A DNA stretch of 28,026 bases from Nemertoderma westbladi (GCA_032718475.1 JAUCBJ010005976.1:1-28026), one strand, 5' to 3'; positions 1 through 10,317 are shown, counted from the first letter of the stretch. Notes: a model not told the origin generated them from the sequence alone. Numbers and translations: made by a program.

Positions 1-205
1 TTAATAAAATGGTCCGCCAGGTTTATATTTTGACATTGAGTCGTTAACAGATCAAAGTTTACTAAAAAATATAAAAAAATTACAATTGCAATATTTTGCA
101 AAATTATTGCAATAATAGCAAAATCTAAAAAAATCGCAACTGCATTATAAGATGAAATGAGTCGACAATTTGTGGATGGATAATAAGTTGTACAAACAAA
201 CTTGA
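1..205. other. AT-rich non-coding, nothing recognised
   Basis: This is low-complexity AT-rich DNA with short runs built from ttgcaataata-like words. I see no coding potential, RNA gene or clear repeat boundary before the palindrome that begins near 206. Confidence 0.4.
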
Positions 206-1436
206 GTAATTCCATGTCAAATCATTCAGGATTTTTGACTTTTGTAACCCACCCTCTCAGAATTCGCTGAAAATTTCAAAGATCAAAAATACACATATAA
301 CAATAACTAATAAAAAATTTAAATTTAATCTCAATCCGTGCAGGGGATCAAAAGTTACAGCACTTTAAAGTTCGGTATTTTTATCGCTGTCTCAATAAAT
401 TAACGTACGTCGCGGTTGTGACTTTGTTTACTTTTTTGGTTCTATTACAATTTGTATGTTATCTAAGATCATAAAAGTTACACCCTAGGGGTTTTTTGAT
501 GCCCTGATTACGAAAATCAAGTCAGTTTTTGTCAAAAATATGTCAAAGTCAAGATACTGGGCAAAATTGACATTCTTCGGCTGGTGGAAACCTTGAAAAC
601 TGACTTCTAATAACTTTTGCTGCTTTCAATGAATAATTTTGATACTTGGTGCAAATACTCTGTGTTAATTGGAACATTTGGCAAAAAAATAATTTTTGGA
701 GTCCATGGCGTTTTGTTTTTATAGATATTTATTTGTATTTCACTAAGACAACAGGCGCGAAGGCGCATTAAGGTTGCCCAAAAATGGAAATGCCTATGCA
801 CCCCACCCCCGAAAAAAATGTACCATATGGAAAATGTGAAAATTATTGTGAAAATGTTTTAAATATTTTTAAATCTGCAAAGAATTCTCATTGTAGGCTT
901 CTTTAGTGGTATTATGGGTTTCATTTTGGGCTTCCTGCAACTGTAATGATGTATTTAGATAGACAATAATCATGTTTTAAGACCAAATCATCAATACTTT
1001 TACAGTTATTGCCTATATTTCATATTACAAGCGAAGATCTTACCTTCACTGCGAGGTGATATATAGCGGTGTATTCTGTGAAGCATTCTTATTGTGATGG
1101 TGTATGTGACTCATTTCGGGCTCATTGGAACTGGAATGGCGATTTAGATCCATAGCACCATTTAAAAAAGGCTACAATGAGAATGCTTTACTATATATCG
1201 CCTCGCAATGATAATGATCACAAAATGTGATATGCTTGTAATATGAAATATACGCAATAACAGTAAATCAAGCATTACGGTTACATGAAACCCGACATGA
1301 AACCCATAATACCACTAAAGAAGCCTAGAATGATAATTATTTGCAGATACTTTGCATTCTATTTCATCGCGATGAATTTCTAGCAATTTCTGAGAGGGTG
1401 GGTTACATGTCGTGGATGACTTGACATGGAATTACC
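206..1436. repeat. Large asymmetric inverted repeat (fold-back element)
   Basis: The left outer arm (206-285) and right outer arm (1365-1436) are reverse complements of each other and share gtaattccatgtcaa and aacccaccctctcag. Inner arms (about 870-1105 and 1172-1352) also pair; both carry ggcttctttagtggtattat and gatatatag on opposite strands. The loop is about 65 bp. The left half holds roughly 580 bp (285-865) with no partner on the right, so it was either inserted on the left or lost from the right. No open frame in the element resembles a transposase. The likely identity is a non-autonomous fold-back DNA transposon or a diverged inverted duplication. Confidence 0.7.
285..865. other. Unpaired segment inside the left arm of the palindrome
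   Basis: This non-coding stretch interrupts the left arm of the surrounding inverted repeat and has no counterpart in the right arm. A 64-residue minus-strand frame at 607-801 has no recognisable domain and is not supported as a gene. The segment may be a separate dispersed repeat that inserted into the fold-back element; I could not define its exact ends. Confidence 0.35.
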
Positions 1437-1734
1437 CAATTACAATATTTGGTCTAGAAGTCCAAAAATACCAAAATACAAAATATTTTCAAAAAAGGTC
1501 CAAAAATTGGGATATTTTTTAATATATGCTCCAATTTTTAATATTTCAAAATTTTGTCTGTACACTTTGTTCAGAACCACCTTGACACTATTTGTGCCAA
1601 AAATCAGCGATTTTCGGCAGAGCCTTAGAATTTTGCAACTGAAAAAATAGAATTGCGTGAAAACGCATTTAAATTTGGTCGTTAGGGTCATTTTTTCATT
1701 TAAATGTTAGAATTTACAGAACCCTGCTGAAAAT
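1437..1734. other. AT-rich non-coding
   Basis: The segment is rich in aaaatatttt-type words. Short overlapping frames exist on both strands, but all have low-complexity composition and no domain. I see nothing else here. Confidence 0.35.
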
Positions 1735-2092
1735 TTTGTTGAAAGGGTTTTCCGGGTCGCTGATTTCATTTCTGAAGTCAGTTTTCTCATTTGACTGCGT
1801 CATGTCTGTCTGAATTGATGTCGGTCTATCCGTCATAATATGGACAACAGCTTAATAAACAATTTTGTTGACGTAATACATGAAAACAGACATCGGAAAT
1901 GAAATCAGCAACCATGAAAAACCCCCATAACAAAATGTTTAGCTAGTTGGTATGCGTTCCTATTACTTTCACAGACAGATCACCGGACAGACAGAAAATC
2001 CGACAGAAAGACATACAGACATAGTAGGTTTGGGTAAAAGTGAAAACTGGCGTCGGGAATGAAATCAGCATCCAGGATAACCCCCATAACAG
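1735..2092. repeat. Fold-back dispersed repeat, tgtctgtctg family, copy 1
   Basis: A left arm (about 1741-1787, containing gatttcatttctgaagtcag) is complementary to a right arm (about 1880-1930, containing ggaaatgaaatcagcaacc). A further right-type arm lies at 2038-2092 (ggaatgaaatcagcatcc followed by aacccccataaca). Between the arms are gtctgtct and cagacagac words. The same arrangement recurs at 8676-8875 and, as a left half only, at 20650-20720, so it is a dispersed family. No coding capacity is seen. Confidence 0.6.
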
Positions 2093-2097
2093 ATGGG

Positions 2098-2100
<3 letters not shown>

Positions 2101-2128
<28 letters not shown>
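2101..2128. repeat. Poly(C) homopolymer, about 28 bp
   Basis: An uninterrupted C run sits exactly between the fold-back repeat and the start of the 43-bp satellite. The true length is uncertain, because homopolymers this long are hard to sequence. Confidence 0.85.
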
Positions 2129-5105
2129 TTAAGCGGGTTCTGTTGACGTCACAGCACCAGCACATACTACTAGTTTTAAACGGGTTCTGAATATTACATT
2201 ATACAGCACGTCATATTAATACACTAGTTTTAAGCGAGTTCTGAGTTTGCAAGACTTACTACTACCGGGTAGTTCTAATCGGATTCTGACTTAACGGGTT
2301 GATATTAATACATTAATTTTGGTGAGGTAATTTAGGTGAGTTCTGATTTAGCAGCACTTACTACTAGTTTTAAATCGGTTCTGACTTTGCATCATATATA
2401 ATACACTAGTTCTAAACGGGTTCTGTATTTACAGCACATATTATTACACTAGTTCTAAACGGGTTCTGACTTTGCATCACATATTACTACACTACTGTAC
2501 TTCTAAACGGGTTCTGATTTTACAGCACATATTAATACAGTAGTTCTAAACGGGTTCTGATTTTACAGCACATATTTATATACTAGTTCTAAACCGGTTC
2601 TGAATTTACAGTACATATTAATACACTAGTTCTAAACGGATTCTGATTTTACAGCACATATTAATACACTAGTTCTAAACGGGTTCTGACTTTGCATCAC
2701 ATATTAATACACTAGTTCTAAACGGATTCTGATTTTACAGCACATATTAATACACTAGTTCTAAACGGGTTCTGATTTTACAGCACATATTAATATACTA
2801 GTTCTAAACCGGTTCTGAATTTACAGTACATATTAATACACTAGTTCTAAACGGATTCTGATTTTACAGCACATATTAATACACTAGTTCTAAACGGGTT
2901 CTGACTTTGCATCACATATTAATACACTAGTCCTAAACGGATTCTGATTTTACAGCACATATTAATACACTAGTTCAAAACCGGTTCTAAATTTACAGTA
3001 CATATTAATACACTAGTTCTAAACGGGTTTTCTGAATTTACAGCTCATATTAATACACTAGTTCTAAACCGGTTCTGAATTTACAGCACATATTAATACA
3101 CTAGTTCTAAACGGGTTCTGACTTTGCATCACATATTAATACACTAGTTCTAAACGGGTTCTGACTTTGCATCACATATTAATAAGTTCTAAACAGGTTC
3201 TGAATTTACAGTACATAATAATACACTAGTTCTAAACGGGTTTTCTGAATTTACAGCACATATTAATACACTAGTTCTAAATCGGTTCTGAATTTACAGC
3301 ACATATTAATACACTAGTTCTAAACGGATTCTGATTTTACAGCACATAATATTACATTAGTTCTAAACGGGTTCTGAATTGACAGCACATATTAATACAC
3401 TAGTTCTAAACGGGTTCTGATTTTACAGCACATATTATTACACTATTTCTAAACGGGTTCTGATTTTACAGCACATATTAATATACTAGTTCTAAACGGG
3501 TTCTGAATTTGCATCACATATTAATAAGTTCTAAACAGGTTCTGAATTTACAGTACATATTAATACACTAGTTCTAAACGGGTTCTGACTTTGCATCACA
3601 TATTACTACACTACTGTACTTCTTAATGGGTTCTGATTTTACAGCACATATTAATACACTAGTTCTAAACGGGTTCTGATTTTACAGCACATATTAATAT
3701 ACTAGTTCTAAACGGGTTCTGAATTAACAGCACATATTAATACACTAGTTCTGAACGGGTTCTGACTTTGCATCACATATTAATACACTAGTTCTAAACC
3801 GGTTCTGAATTTACAGTACATATTAATACACTAGTTCTAAACGGATTCTGATTTTACAGCACATATTAATACACTAGTTCTAAACGGGTTCTGACTTTGC
3901 ATCACATATTAATACACTAGTTCTAAACGGATTCTGATTTTACAGCACATATTATTACACTAGTTCTAAACCGGTTCTGAATTTACAGTACATATTAATA
4001 TACTAGTTCTAAACGGGTTTTCTGAATTTACAGCACATATTAATACACTAGTTCTAAACCGGTTCTGAATTTACAGCACATATTAATACACTAGTTCTAA
4101 ACGGATTCTGATTTTACAGCACATAATATTACACTAGTTCTAAACGGTTTCTGAATTTACATCACATATTAATACACTAGTTCTAAACGGGTTCTGATTT
4201 TACAGCACATATTAATACACTAGTTCTAAACCGATTCTGAATTTACAGCACATATTAATACACTAGTTCTAAACGGGTTCTGATTTTACAGCACATATTA
4301 ATACACTAGTTCTAAACGGGTTCTGACTTTGCATCACATATTAATACACTAGTTCTAAACCGGTTCTGATTTTACAGCACATATTAATATACTAGTTCTA
4401 AACGGGTTCTGAATTTACAGCACATATTAATACACTAGTTCTAAACGGGTTCTGATTTTACAGCACATATTATACACTAGTTCTAAACGGGTTCTGACTT
4501 TGCATCACATATTAATACACTAGTTCTAAACCGGTTCTGAATTTACAGCACATATTAATACACTAGTTCTAAACGGGTTCTGAATTTACAGCACATATTA
4601 ATACACTAGTTCTAAACGGATTCTGATTTTACAGCAAATATTAATACACTAGTTCTAAACGGATTCTGATTTTACAGCACATATTAATACACTAGTTCTA
4701 AACGGGTTTTCTGAATTTACAGCACATATTATACACTAGTTCTAAACCGGTTCTGAATTTACAGCACATATTAATACACTAGTTCTAAACGGATTCTGAT
4801 TTTACAGCACATATTAATACACTAGTTCTAAACGGGTTCTGACTTTGCATCACATATTAATGCACTAGTTCTAAACCGGTTCTGAATTTACAGCACATAT
4901 TAATACACTAGTTCTAAACCGGTTCTGAATTTACAGTACATATTAATACACTAGTTCTAAACGGATTCTGACTTTACGGCACATATTAATATACTAGTTG
5001 TAAACGTGTTCTGTCTTTTCAGCACATAGGCCTACTACTAGTTTTAAACCGGTTCTGACTTTGCATCATATACAGTATTAATACACTAAGTTCTAAACTA
5101 CTAGG
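2129..5105. repeat. 43-bp satellite array, about 65-70 units
   Basis: The unit reads cacatattaatacactagt then tctaaacgggttctga followed by a variable tail. Three tail classes alternate: gattttacag, gaatttacag and gactttgcat. Another variable spot reads cggg, ccgg or cgga. Nearly every unit contains ACTAGT. Variant order repeats at multiples of 43: the ccggttctgaatttacagtac variant is found with starts 2591, 2806 and 2978 (steps of 215 and 172), and again at 3796 and 3968 (step 172). The first units (2129-2400) and last units (4980-5105) are the most diverged, as expected of array edges. No frame stays open and no coding role is indicated. Confidence 0.95.
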
Positions 5106-5139
5106 ACTAGGATCGGCATGCTGCATTGCAGCTGCATTT

Positions 5140-5440
5140 TTAAGAATGCTGTGCTGGCTTGTCGACAAAATTGCGCCGCCACAACTCCCTATCACCCATG
5201 ACATTTGCTAGATCATCCGCATCTTCAGTGTCCTTTAAGATGCATCTCAAGAAAGTCAAGGGCTTTCCACCATGCTTATTCACTCCATTAGGCTGCCAAA
5301 GCACACGATTATGCACTGGCTGGTCCTCACGGCGAAAGCAATGTCCTGCAAAGTGGAGGCGACTTTGTTCTAGTGTCAAGCTTGGGGGAACCAATGAGAC
5401 ACCTCCAATGTCTCATTACGTGCCATTAATGTCTCCATAA
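5140..5440 (-). pseudogene. LINE polyprotein C-terminal remnant
   Basis: The minus-strand translation contains RLHFAGHCFRRED, then VLWQPNG, GGKPLTFLRCILKDTED and MGDRELWRRNFV. This order (R-x-FAGHC-x-R, LW-x-P, G-x-P-x-T, L-x-D, M-x-DR-x-WR) is the familiar C-terminal tail of the endonuclease/reverse-transcriptase polyprotein of many animal non-LTR retrotransposons. Upstream residues TYGDI also fit the family, but two consecutive stop codons near 5416-5421 break the frame. The frame ends at a TAA at 5140-5142. The reverse transcriptase domain itself is missing; the sequence is truncated at its 5' side close to the 42-bp array. It differs from the LINE family at 15.6-19.9 kb. The segment sits between two tandem arrays and is certainly non-functional. 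Confidence 0.75.
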
Positions 5441-5544
5441 GTTCTAAATAGAGAAGGATGAATAGACCGTAATGTTGAAAAGTGATTGTTTTCTGCGTTC
5501 AATAATTTAGGCCAATACGCTGAGAAGTCTAATGTTCCAAAAAT

Positions 5545-6428
5545 CAATATTGGTGTAGAGTAAGGGTAGTCTCGCGAAGACAAAAAAATAAGGGTGTAGA
5601 GTAGGGGTAGTCGTGAAGACAAAAAAAACAAAGGTGTAGAATAGGGGTAGTCGCGAAAAAAAAACCAATAAGGGTGTAGAGTAGGGGTAGTCGTGTGAAG
5701 ACATAAAACAATAAGGGTGTAGAGTAGGGGTAGTGGCGAAGATAAAAAACCAATAAGGATGTAGAGTAGGGGTAGACGGAGACGCGATGACAAAATAACA
5801 ATAATGGGTAGGTTAATAGTAGATGCGAAGACAAAAAATCAATTAGGGTATAGAGTAGGGGTAGTCCTGAAGACAAAAAAAACCAATAAGGGTGTAGAGT
5901 AGGGGTAGTCCTGAAGACAAAAAAACAATAAGGGTATAGAGTAGGGGTAGTCCTGAAGACAAAAAATCAATAAGGGTGTAGAGTAGGGGTAGTCGTGAAG
6001 ACAAAAAACCAATAAGGGTGTAGAGTAGGGGTAGTCCTGAAGGCAAAAAACAATAAGGGTGTAGAGTAGGGGTAGTCCGGAAGACAAAAAACCAATAAGG
6101 GTGTAGAGTAGGGGTAGTCCGGAAGACAAAAAACCAATAAGGGTGTAGAGTAGGGGTAGTCGTGAAGACAAAAAACAATAAGGGTGTAGAGTAGGGGTAG
6201 TCGTGAAGACAAAAAACCAATAAGGGTGTAGAGTAGGGTTAGTCGTGAAGACAAAAAACCAATAAGGGTGTAGAGTAGGGGTAGTCCTGAAGGCAAAAAA
6301 CAATAAGGGTGTAGAGTAGGGGTAGTCCGGAAGACAAAAAACAATAAGGGTGTAGAGTAGGGGTAGTCGTGAAGACAAAAAACCAATAAGGGTGTAGGGT
6401 AGGGGTAGTCGTGAAGACAAAAAACCCA
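5545..6428. repeat. 42-bp minisatellite array, about 20 units
   Basis: The unit reads gtagagtaggggtagtc, then gtgaagac, a run of five to eight A, then caataagggt. Units from about 5850 to 6420 are nearly identical; those from 5545 to 5850 are more diverged, including one disrupted unit near 5790-5830. The plus strand is G-rich, with GGGG and GGG tracts in every unit. Because 42 is a multiple of three, several minus-strand frames stay open for 110-196 residues and encode a 14-residue repeat (LPLLYTLIGFLSSR-like). I regard these frames as by-products of the array. Confidence 0.95.
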
Positions 6429-6429
6429 A

Positions 6430-7346
6430 TTTTTAATTTTACGATTTTGACTTTTTGATTTTACGTTTTTGACTTTAGTGTTTCCCGTAGGCCCTATCTA
6501 TAAATACCACAAGATTTGTATTGTACAGTACTGATGGTTTCTTTTATAAATATTGGTACAAGGTAGTCGACAACGCCATTATTTATAATCCGAAAATTGA
6601 TTGCGTTAGAACACTGGCACAGTGCGCTTACAATGTACAAACTACTGTACAAACCCTTCGACGCTAAACACCCAATTACCAACAAGACGCAATTGAATTA
6701 TTACTAATAATGAGTCTCTCTGAATTTTTATCCCACATTCAGTTTCATATAATTTTGGTGCTCAAGTAAAACCCTAAATTGAACAATTATTTATTTTATA
6801 ATTCTAATACTGCAGTATTTCTTTTTACAAAAAGAAAGTACAGTAAGTCAAATTTTTTGTCCGACTTTTTCGTTCGCAGTTTCGCGGAATAGTAAAAGCA
6901 TATTTTTTCGAAGCAGAAAGCCTGTTAAATAATGCTTTTCCTATTTCAAGGAATTGCGGAATATAAATAGGACAAACAAGATTTATTTTACAGCATTTAT
7001 TAGTTATTATAGGCCTACTGCTTTTTTTAGTGTTGTTTAGTATTCATTACCATGGTTACGTAGATTATAGGCCTATCGTATTACATATTTTACATAAAAT
7101 AATTTTTCGTATAATAAATTACAGACAAATATGGTTTTCTTAAAGGTATCAGTAGATGTGTGATTTTAGGTCATTTTTTTCTAAACATTAAATTACTTTT
7201 ATCTGATACCATTTTATTAATAAGTTCTGGTTAGAATAGTTAGAATAAATATAATTTTTCATATACCATTAAAGACTTTATATCGTTTATTGACGCTTTT
7301 TTTCCGAGTTTTTTTCTAATATTTATACTTCTATTATTTTTCTCTA
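6430..7346. other. AT-rich intergenic DNA
   Basis: This is non-coding, AT-rich sequence with two copies of the dispersed palindrome TAGGCCTA (7010-7017 and 7068-7075). A 63-residue minus-strand frame at 6494-6685 has no recognisable domain. No RNA gene is seen. Confidence 0.4.
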
Positions 7347-7435
7347 GCTATACTGGAGGGGGGGGGGGGGGGGGGTGGGGGACTGCACACTAGTGCGCAT
7401 TACACCCCCCCCCCCCCCCCCCCCCCCAGTATAGC
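7347..7435. repeat. 89-bp near-perfect palindrome built on G and C tracts
   Basis: The outer arms GCTATACTGG (7347-7356) and CCAGTATAGC (7426-7435) are perfect reverse complements. Inside them a G18-T-G5 tract (7358-7381) faces a C23 tract (7405-7427). The centre contains CACTAGTG (7388-7395) in an almost symmetric core. The whole unit could form a cruciform or hairpin, or a G-quadruplex with an i-motif on the other strand. Confidence 0.85.
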
Positions 7436-7677
7436 ACCCCATTCCACTAGGGTGAATCCCCACCCCCCAGTCCAAAACCCCGCACTACTACGGTACACCC
7501 CACTCCCACAATACAGCACCCCACACTAGGGTGCACCCACACTCCAGCACCCCATTCCACTAGGGTGAATGCCCACCCCCCAGTTCAGCACCCCACACCA
7601 GTAGGGTGCATCCCCCAAGTCCAACACCCCACACCACTACGGTACACCCCACGCCCACATTACAGCACCCTATATTA
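7428..7677. repeat. C-rich minisatellite, about 37-bp unit, about seven units
   Basis: The basic unit resembles agcaccccacactagggtgc followed by a C-rich spacer. Two unit types repeat at multiples of the basic period: agcaccccattccactaggg at 7433 and 7546 (113 bp apart, three units), and cggtacaccccac at 7491 and 7640 (149 bp apart, four units). The array starts in the C tract of the adjoining palindrome. Confidence 0.8.
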
Positions 7678-7775
7678 AAATAACCAATTGCCAAATATTA
7701 TTATTTACCGCATGCTATTGATATATACACCATGTCCTGGAATATAGTGTCGTTATTCAGGTACCTGCCGACACT

Positions 7776-7796
7776 CCCCCCCCCCCCCCCCCCCCC
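7776..7796. repeat. Poly(C) tract in left terminal repeat
   Basis: There are 21 consecutive C. The matching place in the right terminal repeat has 12 G (10266-10277), so the tract has changed length since the arms diverged. Confidence 0.85.
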
Positions 7797-8129
7797 AATT
7801 TTTTCTACAAATCGTATTGAGATTGCATGAAATTTGAAACAGAGATAGTTTCACCTCCTTCCCCCTCCGTGGGTGAGCCAGAATTTTTATTTTTGCTTTC
7901 AATCTTTAGCTACAAGCGTTTCAAAAAGATTCATGATATTTCACCAGTTACACTCCAGTTATTCTTCAACTTTAAAGTGATTTGTTGGTACTGATGGAAA
8001 GCTGGCCATGTAAGTATTCCAAATATGTAACATAATCTGAATTTGGTTGGGAAATAGCTGAGATATGAGCGTTTAAAAGTTGCATGGTTTTGCATCTGCA
8101 TGAGGATATTTTATTCTATTAAATAAAAA

Positions 8130-8247
8130 TACCATATTCTAGAACATTTTGTTTATTTATGAATAGCTAAGTAATAGTATAATTAAAGAGGTATTGCATT
8201 GTTGCCCAGCTACGTATGGAATAAACAAAATGTTCTAGAATATGGTA
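8130..8247. mobile_element. 118-bp MITE-like palindrome nested in a terminal repeat
   Basis: Perfect 28-bp inverted repeats (8130-8157 and 8220-8247; ends TACCATATTCTAGAAC and GTTCTAGAATATGGTA) enclose a 62-bp loop. The equivalent place in the right arm of the surrounding 2.6-kb element lacks this sequence, so it inserted after that element formed or was lost from the other arm. TA at each outer end is consistent with a Tc1/mariner-like target duplication. It is far too short to encode a transposase. Confidence 0.8.
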
Positions 8248-8257
8248 CATTAATTAA

Positions 8258-8273
8258 GGGGGGGGGGGGGGGG
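8258..8273. repeat. Poly(G) tract, 16 bp
   Basis: G16 lies inside the left terminal repeat, just inward of the nested MITE. The corresponding place in the right arm is a C-rich tract interrupted by one A (9906-9919). Confidence 0.85.
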
Positions 8274-8675
8274 TATAGTAATTTTGGTCAAAAAATTTGA
8301 TTTTTTTTTAAAATTTCATCAAGAGCAGAATTTTATGAGGATTTTAAATCTGAAAACGGTACATTTCGGTACACGGTCTATTTAACTTCTGAGTTGTGGC
8401 GGCTTTTCTAACCGTATGTCGGTCTGTCTGATCAAAATTATTATAAAGCACCTGTCGGTTTGCCTGACGAAGTCTAAGAAAGTACTCCATATACTACTAT
8501 AACTATAGCTACAATAACTATAACTTTTGTTACCGTGTTTTAATTCGGTAACTTAATTTCTCGAGTCAGTTCTAATATTTTGCAGAATCTAGACTGCTAT
8601 ATGTCTGTCTGTTCATTCTGTCGGTCAGTCTGTCGAAATGTAAGCAAGCACACAACCCAGCTAAAATTTTCGTTT

Positions 8676-8875
8676 TCTTGGTCGGAGATTTCATTTCTGA
8701 AGTCAGTTTTTACATTTGACGACGTCGTGTCTGTCTTTGTGGATGTCGGTCTGTCAGTCAGTCTGTCAAAATATTACTGACAGTCGGATAACCAAACATA
8801 CAGCTTGGCTGCCATCAAACAAAAAAACTGTCATTGGAAATTAAATCACCATCCAGAAAAACCCTAACAGAAAAA
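8676..8875. repeat. Fold-back dispersed repeat, tgtctgtctg family, copy 2
   Basis: It contains gatttcatttctgaagtcag (left arm), gtctgtct words in the middle and ggaaattaaatcaccatcc plus aaaaaccctaacag (right arm), in the same order as at 1735-1930. It lies wholly inside the 2.6-kb inverted-repeat element. A 66-residue frame across it (8580-8780) is not a gene. Confidence 0.6.
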
Positions 8876-8879
8876 TTGT

Positions 8880-9900
8880 TGTCTGAGTGAAAACTTGTGA
8901 ATATTGTGAAAAATTGTGAAAACTAAAATATGAAAAGTAGCGTTTTATTCCATACTGGGGTAAAGTTAACTTTTCTTAATAGTAATAAAACGTTAACACC
9001 TATCCTCTAGTAAATGATTTCAGAACTACTTATTTTGTTTTGTATTAGTATTAATTCAAGTTTCATGTCAGTCATATGTGTAATACTCCAATAGTCTAAT
9101 AAAAATTAATATTTGTTCTATAAATAAGGCTTCACTTAATTTATCGTGCTGCGCGAAGGCTTTCTTTCACCCTGCTAAATATTGTTAAAATCAATATTGT
9201 TATGTTGCCAATTTGGTTTTGTTTGTTACTTTTTATTAGGTACAAAATTTGCACCAAAGATTGATTCGAAAAATACTACAAAGGAAAAAGGAAAAATCCA
9301 TATTACTAAAAATGGCGGGAAGGTTTGAATTATTATAACCGAACTTTAATGCGATTTCACTCAAAACTATTTTTTGAACATATTCAAAAATGGGAAACAC
9401 GTTTTCTCCGCCATTTGCGAACCGATTTTCAATCTGTTTTTTGTTTTGGAATGCTCAGAAACTGGGCAATAAAATGAACGAACAGAATTTTGAAAAAAAA
9501 ATTAGAAAAAAGTTATGGTGACTTTTTCCTAAAATTTTGGAATTTTTCATCGAAACATCACAAAATTTGATATAATTCCAAAACTGTGAGGTCTAGAAAA
9601 ATTCTGCTCGTTCACTTTGATGCGGGTATAATAATTCTCAATAAAACAGAAAAAGAATTTTAAAAATCCATTGAGAACTAAATGAGAAATCGTGTTTCTA
9701 CTGTTTCGTAATTTGTCCTCATTAATTATGTTAATGTATGCATAATTAAGCTAATTACGTTAATTATTGTGGGTTTTTTTGTTAAGTTAATGACCCATCT
9801 TTTAGTTTTGAAATGGGACTATATTCAAGAAAAAGCATTCATATCTTCAAAAGTTACACGCTGAATACATAAACCCACCAAATCGTTGTAAAATTCCTAT
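8880..9900. other. Interior of the 2.6-kb element, non-coding
   Basis: The DNA is AT-rich with many A and T runs and no long open frame. Some words (agcagaattttt, caaaatttgat) occur in both halves in opposite orientation, hinting that the inverted repeat once extended further inward. Confidence 0.4.
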
Positions 9901-10317
9901 ACCTACCCCCCCACCCCCCCTACTTAAATATAATAAATGGCCTGCAGGGGAAGCAAATACATGCAACATTCGAATGCCCATATCTCAGGTGTTTCCCAAC
10001 CAAATTCAAATATTTTTACATATTTGGAATCCTTGCTTGGGCAGCTTTCTATTGGTACCATCAAATCACTATAAGATATGAAGAATGATTGCACTGTGAC
10101 CTGTGAAATATCGCCGGAGACACCTTTTTCAAATACTTGTAGCTAAAGATTGAAAGCAAAAATAAAAATTCTGGCTCACCCACGGAAGAGGAGGGAGGTG
10201 AAACTATCTCTGTTTCAAATTTCATGCAATCTCCTTAAGATTTGTAGAAAAAAAAAATTTTTTTTGGGGGGGGGGGGCAGGTACCTGAATAACGACACTA
10301 TATTCCAGGACATGGTG

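Larger units (their letters stand above)
7728..10317. mobile_element. 2.6-kb non-autonomous element with long terminal inverted repeats
   Basis: The first ~385 bp (7728-8115) match the reverse complement of about 9925-10317 along their length, starting caccatgtcctggaatatag and running through gtgggtgagccagaattttt and aatttggttgggaaa. I estimate identity well above 80 percent by eye. The outermost bases on both sides are flanked by TA (7726-7727 and 10318-10319), consistent with a TA target duplication. Both arms carry a homopolymer near the tip (C21 at 7776-7796; G12 at 10266-10277) and a second G/C tract inward (8258-8273; 9906-9919). The interior is AT-rich without a transposase frame. It also contains copy 2 of the tgtctgtctg fold-back family and, in the left arm, a small MITE. 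The right end lies 259 bp from the SLC22 stop codon. Confidence 0.85.

Noticed and set aside
607-801. 64-residue minus-strand frame
   Set aside because: It has no domain, no good context, and lies in repeat-like non-coding DNA inside a palindrome.
2129-5105. GGTTC words followed by T runs in each satellite unit as RNA polymerase III B-box and terminator
   Set aside because: The word reads GGTTCTGA, not the B-box pattern GGTTCRANNC, no A-box is seen upstream and no unit folds as a tRNA.
2129-6428. Possible CRISPR array
   Set aside because: The repeats are head-to-tail tandem units without unique spacers, and the genome is clearly eukaryotic.
5416-6429. Long minus-strand frames in the 42-bp array as real proteins
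   Set aside because: They are pure 14-residue repeats present in several overlapping frames, caused by a period divisible by three and a unit without stops.
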